64,000 nt of DNA from Firmicutes bacterium CAG:884. GTDB lineage: Bacteria > Bacillota_I > Bacilli_A > RF39 > UBA660. Shown here piece after piece: positions 19,175 to 27,089 of the stretch (positions are counted from its first letter, which is position 1; every line of letters begins with the position of its first letter). The DNA is taken from assembly GCA_000433875.1 (NCBI GenBank), contig HF993346.1:1-64000 (forward strand), read 5' to 3'. The notes below the pieces were generated by a model, which ran no database searches, was not told where the DNA came from, and saw only the letters and a list, made by a program, of their open reading frames with translations. The position numbers and the translations under genes are program-made.

Positions 19175-19396
19175 ATGAGGTTATCGGATTTGCAAGATAA
19201 AGATATAGTAAATATAAGTGATGGCAAAAAAATTGGAAGTATAATAGATGTAAATATAGATGAAGAAGGTTCAATGAAAAGTTTGGTTGTTGAAGAAAGT
19301 AAATTTACCTTATTTAATAACAAAAATGAAATGGAAGTTTTATGGAAACAAATTGAAAAAATTGGCGAAGATGTAATTTTGGTAAAAATAGACTAG
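19175..19396 (+). CDS. ylmC: YlmC/YmxH family PRC-barrel protein
   Basis: 73 residues forming a small PRC-barrel: RLSDLQDKDIVNISDGKKIG at the start and a closing WKQIEKIGEDVILVKI. YlmC/YmxH proteins are linked with sporulation in Firmicutes and lie downstream of sigG in B. subtilis. An AGAGGTG site precedes the ATG. The biochemical role is unknown. Confidence 0.85.
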   Translation: MRLSDLQDKDIVNISDGKKIGSIIDVNIDEEGSMKSLVVEESKFTLFNNKNEMEVLWKQIEKIGEDVILVKID

Positions 19397-19439
19397 TTAT
19401 TAAAAATAAATTATGATATAATATGTAAGGTGATAAAAA

Positions 19440-20240
19440 TTGAAACGCTTAATTATATCATTTTTTTTGATTATTTTTATTGGTTTATTCTTTTTTTTAC
19501 TATATAATCAGAATAAAATAAAAGAATATGAAAAAACATATTCATATTTTGATGGTATAAATATTAAATTATATACTAATAAAAATTGCAATAAAATATT
19601 TGATAAAATAGAAGATATTTTAATAAATTATGATAAAAATAAATTATTAGAATATGGAATAAGTGTTAATTCTAAAACAAAAGGATTTGTTAATATATAT
19701 AAAGGAAGTATTCAAAATATATATAAAGATTCGAAAATTAAAAGTGTTAAACCAATTTATAAAGATAATAATGAAATAAGTTATGATTTAATTATAAAAT
19801 CATATTTAATAAATGAAATAAAAGAATGTTTGGAAAAAAACAAAATATATTCTTATTTAATAAATATGAAAGATAATTATTTGCTCGGTGATAGTAAAGG
19901 AAGGAAATTTACATTCGCACTTGAAAAACCATTTACGGATGATTATTTATTATTTTTAGATTTAAATAATACAGCAATTTCAACTGTTGGTCCATATTTA
20001 AATTATTATGTAGCAGATAACAATCTTTATCACAATTTAATAAATCCGAATACACTAAAACAAGAAAACAATTATAAAAGTGTAACGGTAATTACTGAAA
20101 GTCCATTAGATGCTCAGATGCTTGCAAATTATTTGTATTTTTTAAGTATTGAAGATGGTAAAAAGATTCTTGATAAGTATAATGCGGAAGCAATATGGTA
20201 TACTAATGATGATAAATTAGAAAAATATCCACGAAAATAG
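19440..20240 (+). CDS. ApbE-like (FAD:protein FMN transferase-related) membrane-anchored protein
   Basis: 266 residues starting at a TTG behind AAGGTGATAAAAA. One N-terminal membrane helix (about residues 4-23) is followed by a domain whose C-terminal half matches ApbE: STVGPYLNYYVADNNLYHNL, then NPNTL, SVTVITES, PLDAQMLANYL and a late GKKIL. The first half is poorly conserved, and the usual MGT start and GG-D core are weak, so it may be a divergent flavinyltransferase or an inactive relative. It has its own -10 box at 19417-19422 and precedes two Mur-ligase-type genes. Confidence 0.65.
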   Translation: MKRLIISFFLIIFIGLFFFLLYNQNKIKEYEKTYSYFDGINIKLYTNKNCNKIFDKIEDILINYDKNKLLEYGISVNSKTKGFVNIYKGSIQNIYKDSKIKSVKPIYKDNNEISYDLIIKSYLINEIKECLEKNKIYSYLINMKDNYLLGDSKGRKFTFALEKPFTDDYLLFLDLNNTAISTVGPYLNYYVADNNLYHNLINPNTLKQENNYKSVTVITESPLDAQMLANYLYFLSIEDGKKILDKYNAEAIWYTNDDKLEKYPRK

Positions 20241-20254
20241 AAAGTTGGAAATAA

Positions 20255-21421
20255 ATGAAGTACCTTTTTTATATAACATACATCCTATATATTTTCTTTA
20301 AAACATTACATATAACAAATAATAAAAAAAATGTCGAAATAGATGTTATCTATTTACTTTTTTATTTAATTGAATTAGTCTTTAAAACAGAAGTATATTT
20401 TATATTTAGTTTATTAAATATTACTTTTATGATGTATTATAATAAAAGACAAATTAAAAAGTTTACACCAGTTTTATATCAAACTATAATAACTTATATA
20501 TTTATAGTTATAATCTTTAAACCATCAATACTTGGAACTATTTTATTATCTATTTTTGATAGAAATATTATAGTGTTTTATAGAAAATTAGATAGAAAAA
20601 TAAATGAAATTAAATATAAAAAGAAAATATGCCTAGATAATTTAATTTTGATTCAAACAGATTATAAAGAAGAAGTTAAATCTTTTTTAGCGTTTAGACC
20701 AGATGTTATTGTTATTTCTAATGAACAAAAAATATATAAAGAATTAAGTAAAAAATTAGATAAGTTTACAAAAATTATTGTTGCTAATAATAACGAATTG
20801 AATATTAAAAATGTTATTTATTTTGATAATAATAAAATAAATGATTTAAATATTAATGAAATTATAAAAAATATTAAATATAAAGATAATAAGAGTATTA
20901 TTACTTATAAAGTCGATGGTAAAAGACATACTCTTACGACTAATTTGATAAGTTATGATGAGAATGTAATGGCTTTATCATTATATTTCTTAGGTTTTTA
21001 TTTAAAATTAAATGATTCAGATATTAGAAGATGTTTAAATAATTTAAAATCTAAAAAAATAACGATTTCGAAAATGGATGATGGTATTTTAATAAGCAAT
21101 ATTAAGTGTTTGAATAAAGAAAATCATTATGAAGGTTTAAAATTAATAAATGCTTATAAAGGTAATAAAATAATTGTAACAGGTGGTATTAAGAATGCTG
21201 ATGAAAAAACTAATTTTGAGTTTAGTGATAATTTAGTTAAAAACTTTAAATATATTATTTTACTTAATACTACTTGGATGCCATTAATTTATGAAAAATT
21301 GATTGAACATAATTATGATAGAAATAAAATATATATAATAGAAAATTTGGAGGAGTATCAAAAAATAATTAGCATATTAAAAAATAAAAAAACATATATA
21401 CTACTAGATAGTGACATATAG
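20255..21421 (+). CDS. Degenerate MurF-like Mur ligase with N-terminal membrane region
   Basis: 388 residues. The first 110 or so are hydrophobic with three to four membrane helices. The rest resembles the central and C-terminal domains of Mur ligases: ENVMALSLYFLGFYLKLN where MurF has its Ala-rich A-x-GA segment, and KGNKIIVTGGIKNADEKTNFE where MurF has GRKIAVLGGMLELGE. The ATP-binding GTNGKT motif is absent, so catalysis as a ligase is unlikely. It lies nine bases before murE and is probably co-transcribed with it. A structural or regulatory role in wall synthesis is inference. Confidence 0.55.
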   Translation: MKYLFYITYILYIFFKTLHITNNKKNVEIDVIYLLFYLIELVFKTEVYFIFSLLNITFMMYYNKRQIKKFTPVLYQTIITYIFIVIIFKPSILGTILLSIFDRNIIVFYRKLDRKINEIKYKKKICLDNLILIQTDYKEEVKSFLAFRPDVIVISNEQKIYKELSKKLDKFTKIIVANNNELNIKNVIYFDNNKINDLNINEIIKNIKYKDNKSIITYKVDGKRHTLTTNLISYDENVMALSLYFLGFYLKLNDSDIRRCLNNLKSKKITISKMDDGILISNIKCLNKENHYEGLKLINAYKGNKIIVTGGIKNADEKTNFEFSDNLVKNFKYIILLNTTWMPLIYEKLIEHNYDRNKIYIIENLEEYQKIISILKNKKTYILLDSDI

Positions 21422-21429
21422 GAGGAAAT

Positions 21430-22758
21430 GTGTTAAAAAAAGATTCTAGGAAAATTGTTTGTGGTGATACTTATGTTGATACAAGTGGTAATAATGAGTA
21501 TGTGTTTGATGCTGTTAAAAATGGGGCTGTAGAGGTTATTTCTAAGCAAAAATATGATGATAAAACAATTGTTGTAGAAGATCCGAAGAAATATTATAAT
21601 AATTATATTTATAATAAGTATTATGATAGTATTAAAGATTTAAAATTGATTGGTGTTACGGGTACTAATGGAAAAACAACAATTAGTTATATAATTTATC
21701 AGTTATTGAATAAAATGAATGTTAGATGTGCTTATATAGGTACAATTGGTTTTTATAAGTGTGGTATTGTTAAAGAGTTAAATAATACAACTCCTGATAT
21801 TGATGAATTGTATGAGTATTTATATGAGTGTTCTTGCGATAATATTGAATATGTTGTTATGGAGGTTTCAAGTCATTCTTTAGTGCAAGATAGAGTTTAT
21901 GGGTTAAAATATGATGCTGCTATTTTTACTAACTTAACAGAAGATCATTTAGATTATCATAAAACAATGGATGATTATAAGAAGGCTAAACAAAAATTGT
22001 TTGGTATGCTTAGAAATAGTCGCTATGCAATTATTAATTCTGATGATAAATATTATCGTGATTTTATGTTTGAAAATAATTATAATGTAACTGTCGGTAA
22101 ATATGGTAATTTTAGAATAAAGGATGTAAAATTGAATCAATCATCAATTGATATTGTGTTTGATTATAAGAAAGAATATCATAAATCAATTAATATGGTT
22201 GGTAAATATAATGCTTATAATTATTTAGAGGCTGTTTTGTCTTTAGTTTGTTTGGGGTTTGATTTGGAAGAGTTATTAAAACTTGATGTAGAGGCTCCGC
22301 CTGGAAGAATGTATATAGTTAATTATAAAACAAATACAATATTTATTGATTATGCTCATACACCGGATGCAATGGAAAATGTTTTGAAAAGTGTTAAGTG
22401 TTTCTGTAAGAATAAAATAATTACGATTTTTGGTTGTGGTGGTAATAGAGAGAAAACTAAGAGAAGCATTATGGGTGATATTGCAACAAGGTATTCTGAT
22501 TTCGTTATTATTACTAATGATAATCCTAGATATGAAGAGGAAGATGATATAATTAATGATATTGCAAAGGGAATAAGTAAAAGTAATTATGAGATAATAA
22601 AAGATAGGGAAGATGCAATTAAAAAGGGTATAGGTTATTTAGAAAATAATGATATTTTATTGGTTTTAGGAAAGGGACACGAAAATTATCAAATAATTGG
22701 TTCTAATAAAATACATTTTGATGATTTAGAAATTGTAAAAAAATATGTAAATTTTTAA
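21430..22758 (+). CDS. murE: UDP-MurNAc-tripeptide synthetase, meso-DAP type
   Basis: 442 residues. The P-loop lies in GVTGTNGKTTISY, followed by the UDP-MurNAc dipeptide site (NTTPDI) and the central HSLVQDRVYGLKYDAAIFTNL and HLDYH motifs. The C-terminal domain has GCGGNREKTKR and TNDNPRYE. The DNPR motif specifies meso-diaminopimelate as substrate; Lys-type enzymes lack it. The start is a GTG behind GGAGG, since the overlapping ATG leads straight to a stop. It adds the third stem residue to UDP-MurNAc-L-Ala-D-Glu in the cytoplasm. Confidence 0.95.
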   Translation: MLKKDSRKIVCGDTYVDTSGNNEYVFDAVKNGAVEVISKQKYDDKTIVVEDPKKYYNNYIYNKYYDSIKDLKLIGVTGTNGKTTISYIIYQLLNKMNVRCAYIGTIGFYKCGIVKELNNTTPDIDELYEYLYECSCDNIEYVVMEVSSHSLVQDRVYGLKYDAAIFTNLTEDHLDYHKTMDDYKKAKQKLFGMLRNSRYAIINSDDKYYRDFMFENNYNVTVGKYGNFRIKDVKLNQSSIDIVFDYKKEYHKSINMVGKYNAYNYLEAVLSLVCLGFDLEELLKLDVEAPPGRMYIVNYKTNTIFIDYAHTPDAMENVLKSVKCFCKNKIITIFGCGGNREKTKRSIMGDIATRYSDFVIITNDNPRYEEEDDIINDIAKGISKSNYEIIKDREDAIKKGIGYLENNDILLVLGKGHENYQIIGSNKIHFDDLEIVKKYVNF

Positions 22759-22765
22759 AAAATAC

Positions 22766-22793
22766 TTGATTTTTGATATAAGAATATGATAAT
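22766..22793 (+). promoter_or_regulatory. uraA leader promoter
   Basis: TTGATT (22766-22771), a 16-base spacer and GATAAT (22788-22793). The transcript would begin near 22800, at the base of the structured leader. Confidence 0.55.
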
Positions 22794-22801
22794 ATTTTCA
22801 A

Positions 22802-22918
22802 GGTGCTTAAATATGTGTGAAACAAATCTAAAAAAAAGTCATTCATTTTCTAAACAAATAACTATTTGTTTCGCTTTTAAGTCCATTAAAAATACTAATT
22901 GTTTTTAGTATTTTTTTT
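22802..22918 (+). promoter_or_regulatory. Structured leader with terminator before uracil permease (candidate riboswitch or attenuator)
   Basis: An outer helix CTTAAA (22806-22811) with TTTAAG (22876-22881) encloses GAAACAAAT (22819-22827) paired perfectly with ATTTGTTTC (22864-22872). The same 3' strand can instead pair with AAACAAAT (22852-22859) around a four-base loop, so two helices exclude each other. An intrinsic terminator follows at 22888-22918. It does not match the PyrR-binding loop or a purine riboswitch that I can recognise. The architecture suggests transcription attenuation of the permease. Confidence 0.6.
22888..22918 (+). terminator. Leader terminator before uraA
   Basis: AAAAATACTA (22888-22897) pairs with TAGTATTTTT (22906-22915), followed by more T. 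It lies 33 bases before the permease start and so within its own leader. Confidence 0.8.
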
Positions 22919-22950
22919 GTACCCAAAATTATTTTTTAAAGGAGGTATAA

Positions 22951-24210
22951 ATGAAAAATAATTTGATTTTGGATGTAAGTGATGTACCAACACCTGGTAA
23001 ATGGATAATACTTGCATTACAACATGTTGCAGCTATGTTTGGAGCTACCATACTTGTTCCGATACTCGTAAATAGTATGGCTGGAAGTGAGGTACTTACA
23101 ATACCTGTTGCATTATTTACATCTGGTTGTGGAACAATAATATATATAATATGTACAAAAGGTAAATCGCCTGTTTATTTAGGAAGTTCATTTGCATTTA
23201 TAACGCCAATGGCTGTTGGATTTGCATCTGCTGGAACTGGTGGAGTTTTAACTGGTATAATGGCTGTTGGAATTCTATATATGTTAGTTGCTTTAATAAT
23301 TAAAATTGTAGGGAAGAATTGGCTTGAGAAAATGCTTCCACCTATAATAGTTGGTCCAATGATAATGATAATTGGTTTGGGGCTTGCTCCTTCAGCTGTT
23401 TCACAAATGGGTTTAACAGAGAGTGTTAATCTAAAAAGTATAATTGTTATTTTGGTTACTTTTTTAACTACTGCAATTGTAGCATTAAAGGGTAAAGGAT
23501 TTTTGAAATTAATTCCTTTTATATTAGGAATATTATCTGGGTATGTTGTTTCTATGTTATTTGGTTTAGTTGATTTTACCCAAATTAAAAATGCTTCTTA
23601 TTTAAGCGTTCCAAAGTTTGTGCTACCATTTTTAAGTTATAAAATTAATTTTGGAGCGATTATAACAATATTACCTGTTGCGCTTGTTACTATTGCTGAA
23701 CATATAGGTGATCATACAGTTTTAGGTGAAATAATTGGTAAAGATTTAATAAAGGATCCAGGATTAGATAGAACTTTACTTGGTGATGGTTTAGCGACAT
23801 TTGTAGCTGGTTCATTAGGAGGACCTGCTAATACAACATATGGTGAAAATACGAGTGTAGTAGGTATGACAAAAGTTGCATCTGTTAAAGTTATAATGCT
23901 TGCGGCTATATTTGCGATTATCATATCGTTTTTGGGCAAATTGACTGCTATTTTTAGTACAATTCCAAGTATTGTTCTTGGTAGTATATCTCTGCTTTTA
24001 TATGGATTTATAAGCGTTAATGGGTTACTTGTTATTGTTAAAAATAAACTTGACTTTTCAAAAACAAGAAATGTTATAATATGTGCTAGTATGTTAGTTT
24101 TAGGTCTTGGTGGTGCGGTTTTAAAGATAGGTAGTTTAAGTATCACAGGTATGAGTTTGGCAGCTATAGTTGGTATTCTCTTAAATATATTTTTGCCAAA
24201 AGAAGATTAA
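22951..24210 (+). CDS. uraA: NCS2-family uracil permease
   Basis: 419 residues with about 12-14 membrane segments. The NCS2 substrate-site motifs are present: VTIAEHIGDHT (about residues 247-257), with the Glu that contacts uracil in UraA, and GGPANTTYGENTSVVGMTKV (about 289-308), the form found in uracil rather than xanthine permeases. It imports uracil with protons across the cell membrane. AAAGGAGG precedes the ATG. Its leader carries a terminator, which implies regulation by transcript elongation. Confidence 0.9.
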   Translation: MKNNLILDVSDVPTPGKWIILALQHVAAMFGATILVPILVNSMAGSEVLTIPVALFTSGCGTIIYIICTKGKSPVYLGSSFAFITPMAVGFASAGTGGVLTGIMAVGILYMLVALIIKIVGKNWLEKMLPPIIVGPMIMIIGLGLAPSAVSQMGLTESVNLKSIIVILVTFLTTAIVALKGKGFLKLIPFILGILSGYVVSMLFGLVDFTQIKNASYLSVPKFVLPFLSYKINFGAIITILPVALVTIAEHIGDHTVLGEIIGKDLIKDPGLDRTLLGDGLATFVAGSLGGPANTTYGENTSVVGMTKVASVKVIMLAAIFAIIISFLGKLTAIFSTIPSIVLGSISLLLYGFISVNGLLVIVKNKLDFSKTRNVIICASMLVLGLGGAVLKIGSLSITGMSLAAIVGILLNIFLPKED

Positions 24211-24227
24211 AAAATATTATTTTATGC

Positions 24228-24309
24228 AAAAATGCACAATATTCTCGAAATACTGTGCATTTTTATATTTTTTGATGTCTTTTTGCACAATGATTGTGCA
24301 TTTTTTTAA
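24228..24309. repeat. Hairpin repeat, copy 1
   Basis: Two hairpins in tandem: AAAAATGCACA with TGTGCATTTTT (24228-24264), and TGCACAA-TGA-TTGTGCA (24284-24300) followed by a T-run. The first 39 bases (24228-24266) are identical to 25435-25473. It probably terminates uraA, and on the other strand the Fic gene. Confidence 0.85.
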
Positions 24310-25385
24310 AAATTATCTTTACCAACAAAAACATTATATATTTCAACGTATCTATAACTTAATTTTGCGCAATTGGAATCTGGTACAAGAATTTTTAATT
24401 CAACTAATTTGTCGATTAGGTTTGATACTGTATTTCTTGAAACACCTGATTCTTCTTCAATTTCTTTTTTTGTAAAGACAATTTGTCTCATTATAGCTGG
24501 CATAATTCTATAAACAGCATTACTTTTTAGTATTGCGATTTTTTCCATATCTTTTGTATATATTTGTTTAATTCTATTTATTTTTGCAATATAATTATTG
24601 CATTGTTCGATTATACATTCAAGAAAAAACTTTATAAATCCAACCATATTTCCTTTACGGCTTTCGTTTAAGAGCCTTTGATAGCTTGGTTTATATAATT
24701 CGATAACCTCTGACAAAAATAAAATTGGTTCATCTTCTGTTAGAAGCGCTAATTGTATTGGTATAAGAGCTCTTCCTAATCTACCATTACCATCTCTGTA
24801 TGCGTGAATTGTTTCAAATTGAGAATGTGATATGGCTAAATTTATGAATATTGGATCAATATATGCATTATTCATATAGTCAAATAGATTATCTAATAGA
24901 GTAGGTACTTCTTCTGGTATTGGTGGAACAAAGATTGCTTCTTCAATTGAACATCCTTTTGGTCCAATCCAATTTTGAACTGTTCTGACTTTTCCTGGTT
25001 CTTTTTTGTTTCCCCTAATGCTATTTAATAATATTTGATGTAATTTATTAAGAAATGTAATTGTAATTTTATTATTGCTTTTTAAATAATTTTTTGAATA
25101 ATCAATAACTTCTTTTAAATTTTGTATTTCCAAATTATCATCTGTTTTTGGCATATATTTTAAATAATACATATCATCTTGTGATATTTGAGTTCCTTCA
25201 ATTTGAGTTGATTTTAAACTTTCACTTAATGTAACAGAGTCTAAAAAGAATCTTGAATCAAATTGACAGTTTTTAAGACTTGACTTATATTCTCCATATT
25301 TTAGGTTTGCTTCAGCTAACAAACTAACAAGTTCCTTGTCTAAAGAATATTCCATTGGTAGTTTTTGAACTTTTACTGGTTCCAT
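24306..25385 (-). CDS. Fic family protein with N-terminal inhibitory motif and C-terminal winged helix
   Basis: 359 residues. The Fic core motif is HAYRDGNGR (H194-R202), a variant of HPFxDGNGR with the catalytic His and anion-binding loop kept. Upstream lies STQIEG (S59-G64), matching the class II autoinhibitory motif [S/T]xxxE[G/N]. The last third contains a helix-turn-helix (about residues 300-345, EIEEESGVSRNTVSNLIDKL). Fic enzymes AMPylate or otherwise modify proteins. The ATG at 25385 sits behind GAGGTG. No partner antitoxin gene is adjacent; the inhibitory helix is built in. The gene is bracketed by two copies of a hairpin repeat. Confidence 0.92.
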   Translation of the reverse strand: MEPVKVQKLPMEYSLDKELVSLLAEANLKYGEYKSSLKNCQFDSRFFLDSVTLSESLKSTQIEGTQISQDDMYYLKYMPKTDDNLEIQNLKEVIDYSKNYLKSNNKITITFLNKLHQILLNSIRGNKKEPGKVRTVQNWIGPKGCSIEEAIFVPPIPEEVPTLLDNLFDYMNNAYIDPIFINLAISHSQFETIHAYRDGNGRLGRALIPIQLALLTEDEPILFLSEVIELYKPSYQRLLNESRKGNMVGFIKFFLECIIEQCNNYIAKINRIKQIYTKDMEKIAILKSNAVYRIMPAIMRQIVFTKKEIEEESGVSRNTVSNLIDKLVELKILVPDSNCAKLSYRYVEIYNVFVGKDNF

Positions 25386-25434
25386 TTTATTCACCTCTAC
25401 TGTAATTTTACTATAAATAATATCAAAAGTAAAG

Positions 25435-25517
25435 AAAAATGCACAATATTCTCGAAATACTGTGCATTTTTATGCTTTTATATGCCTTTTTTGCACAATC
25501 ATTGTGCAATTTTTTTA
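25435..25517. repeat. Hairpin repeat, copy 2
   Basis: The same two-hairpin unit as 24228-24309 in the same orientation, with 39 identical bases at 25435-25473 and a similar second hairpin (TGCACAA-TCA-TTGTGCA) near 25492-25508. It starts five bases from the tRNA-Thr 3' end and could terminate that tRNA transcript. Confidence 0.85.
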
Positions 25518-25521
25518 AATA

Positions 25522-25597
25522 TGGTGCCAGCTGACGGACTTGAACCATCGACCTATGCGTTACGAGTGCATTGCTCTACCAACTAAGCTAAGCTGGC
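25522..25597 (-). tRNA. tRNA-Thr (anticodon CGT)
   Basis: A complete cloverleaf of 76 bases including an encoded CCA. The acceptor stem GCCAGCT pairs with AGCTGGC, the anticodon loop is CTCGTAA, and the T-loop is TTCAAGT. The closing pair of the anticodon stem is an A-C mismatch. It reads ACG codons. Confidence 0.93.
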
Positions 25598-25602
25598 TTA
25601 AA

Positions 25603-25676
25603 TGGCTGCCCTAGTTAGGTTCGAACTAACGCTCACGGAGTCAGAGTCCGATGCCTTACCACTTGGCTATAGGGCA
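25603..25676 (-). tRNA. tRNA-Gln (anticodon CTG)
   Basis: A 74-base cloverleaf with encoded CCA. The acceptor stem is TGCCCTA/TAGGGCA, the D-arm AGCCAAGTGGTAAGGC, the anticodon loop CTCTGAC and the T-loop TTCGAAC. Base 27-43 of the anticodon stem is a T-T mismatch. It reads CAG. It is probably co-transcribed with the tRNA-Thr five bases away. Confidence 0.93.
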
Positions 25677-25716
25677 ACTACTTATTAAGTATATCACTAT
25701 AAAAGTAATATTTCAA

Positions 25717-26550
25717 TTATAAAATATTAAATAAATCAAAAATAATACCAACTAATGAACCTATTAAATAAATTATACTTAATATTTTGATATTTTCTTT
25801 TATATTTTTATTTACTTTAAATAAAACCATTAAGGCAATACCTGAACCAGTTAATAATCCGGCAAGCATTGATCCGAAACTGATTGAGGAATTTAAATAT
25901 AATTCTGTTATAACAATACTAGAAGCACAATTAGGAATTAAACCAATTAAACTTGAAATAAAGGGACTAAATATTGAGCCTTTTAGTAAAATGTTTGATA
26001 ATTTATCGGTTCCTAAATAATGAATACCAAGATTTAAGAGTAGGGTAGTTATTAATATAAATGCTCCAATATTTATTGTATGGTGAATTGATGATTTTAT
26101 AATACCATTTTCACAATGACATTCATCTTCAATACAAACATTTTCGATATCAATTTTTTTCTTCTTACTCATTAAATCAATTATTAAACCAAATAACATA
26201 CCAATAACTATTTTTAAAAGAATTACAGTTAAAACAAATGAGAATTTCGCGCCACTACTTAACATAACAGGAATCATTTCATCACTTGTTGATAAATAAA
26301 CAGCAATAAGAGTACCGATTGTAATTATTTTACCTGCGTATAAATTAGTCATTGCAACAGAGAATCCACATTGCGGGAATGCTCCAAGGATTGATCCGAT
26401 AATTGGACCAAATCTACCTGATGAAATTATTTTTTTTTGAAATTTTTTAGAAACCTTATGTTCCATATATTCCATAAGTAAAAAAGCACAAAATAAAAAT
26501 GGTAAAATTTTGATAAAATCAATTAATGTATCTAATAATATTTCTTTCAT
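25717..26550 (-). CDS. Putative heavy-metal/arsenic efflux permease (ArsP_2-like, 10 TM)
   Basis: 277 residues with about ten membrane helices in two halves, each opening with a similar motif: GAFPQCGFSVAM (about residues 56-67) and GLIPNCASSIVI (about 207-218), with conserved Pro-Cys. The loop in the middle has a Cys/His cluster (CIEDECHCENG). This two-half, Cys-containing layout fits the putative 10-TM metal or arsenic exporter family. The substrate is not known. The start is the ATG at 26550. It is divergent from the marR gene and may share its operator. Confidence 0.7.
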   Translation of the reverse strand: MKEILLDTLIDFIKILPFLFCAFLLMEYMEHKVSKKFQKKIISSGRFGPIIGSILGAFPQCGFSVAMTNLYAGKIITIGTLIAVYLSTSDEMIPVMLSSGAKFSFVLTVILLKIVIGMLFGLIIDLMSKKKKIDIENVCIEDECHCENGIIKSSIHHTINIGAFILITTLLLNLGIHYLGTDKLSNILLKGSIFSPFISSLIGLIPNCASSIVITELYLNSSISFGSMLAGLLTGSGIALMVLFKVNKNIKENIKILSIIYLIGSLVGIIFDLFNIL

Positions 26551-26593
26551 ATAAATCACGATGATATTATATCAGAAAATAAAGAAATAAGCA

Positions 26594-26638
26594 AATAATT
26601 GTTAGGCACTTGACAATTATTTTTAGGAGTGTTATCAT
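26594..26638 (+). promoter_or_regulatory. marR promoter with overlapping palindromic operator
   Basis: TTGACA (26610-26615), 17-base spacer, TATCAT (26633-26638). A perfect 9-base inverted repeat, AATAATTGT (26594-26602) and ACAATTATT (26613-26621) with a 10-base centre, covers the -35 box. The form fits a MarR-type operator and suggests autoregulation, possibly also of the divergent permease. Confidence 0.65.
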
Positions 26639-26657
26639 TAATAAGCTGGTGATATAA

Positions 26658-27089
26658 ATGAACAGAAAAATACTTTATGAATTAAAAAATTTAGATTGTG
26701 AAATAATAAGTAGAATGAATAAACAAAGTATGCCACTTGGTTTAACACAAGTAAAAATAATTGAATATTTAATAAAAAATGAACATACTTATCAAAAAGA
26801 TTTAGAAAAAAACTTGAAATTATCAAGAGCTACTATATCTTGTGTACTTAAAACAATGGAAAAAAATAAAATAATTGAGAGATGCTCAAACGAAAGTGAT
26901 GCAAGGAGTAAAGAGGTTAAACTCAATGAAAAATTAAAAACAAAATTAGAAGAAAATATAAAAGAAATAGGAATACTTGAACAAAATATAACTAAAGGTA
27001 TTGATAAAGAAGACTTAGAAATATTTTTGAAAGTATTAAACAAAATGAAAGAAAATATAAGGAGTGATAAGAATGATAAAATTAATTAA
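26658..27089 (+). CDS. MarR-family transcriptional regulator
   Basis: 143 residues. The winged helix-turn-helix includes GLTQVKIIEYLIKN, LSRATISCVLKTMEKNKIIER and SDARSKEVKL, the DxRxK-type wing of MarR. These regulators usually repress an adjacent transporter and release DNA on ligand binding. The ATG follows GGTGATATAA. The end overlaps the first ABC exporter gene by 17 bases, so the three genes form one operon. Confidence 0.92.
   Translation: MNRKILYELKNLDCEIISRMNKQSMPLGLTQVKIIEYLIKNEHTYQKDLEKNLKLSRATISCVLKTMEKNKIIERCSNESDARSKEVKLNEKLKTKLEENIKEIGILEQNITKGIDKEDLEIFLKVLNKMKENIRSDKNDKIN

Noticed and set aside
22800..22890. Purine riboswitch or PyrR site before uraA
   Set aside because: The conserved purine-riboswitch junction and the PyrR loop consensus were not found; I leave it as an unassigned leader.
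24224..24475. Plus-strand ORF starting in the first hairpin repeat
   Set aside because: It runs through the terminator hairpins and the antisense of the Fic gene and has no ribosome-binding site.
25365..25586. Plus-strand ORF ending in GLEPSTYALRVHCSTN
   Set aside because: This is the well-known false translation across a tRNA; it covers the antisense of tRNA-Thr and the hairpin repeat.
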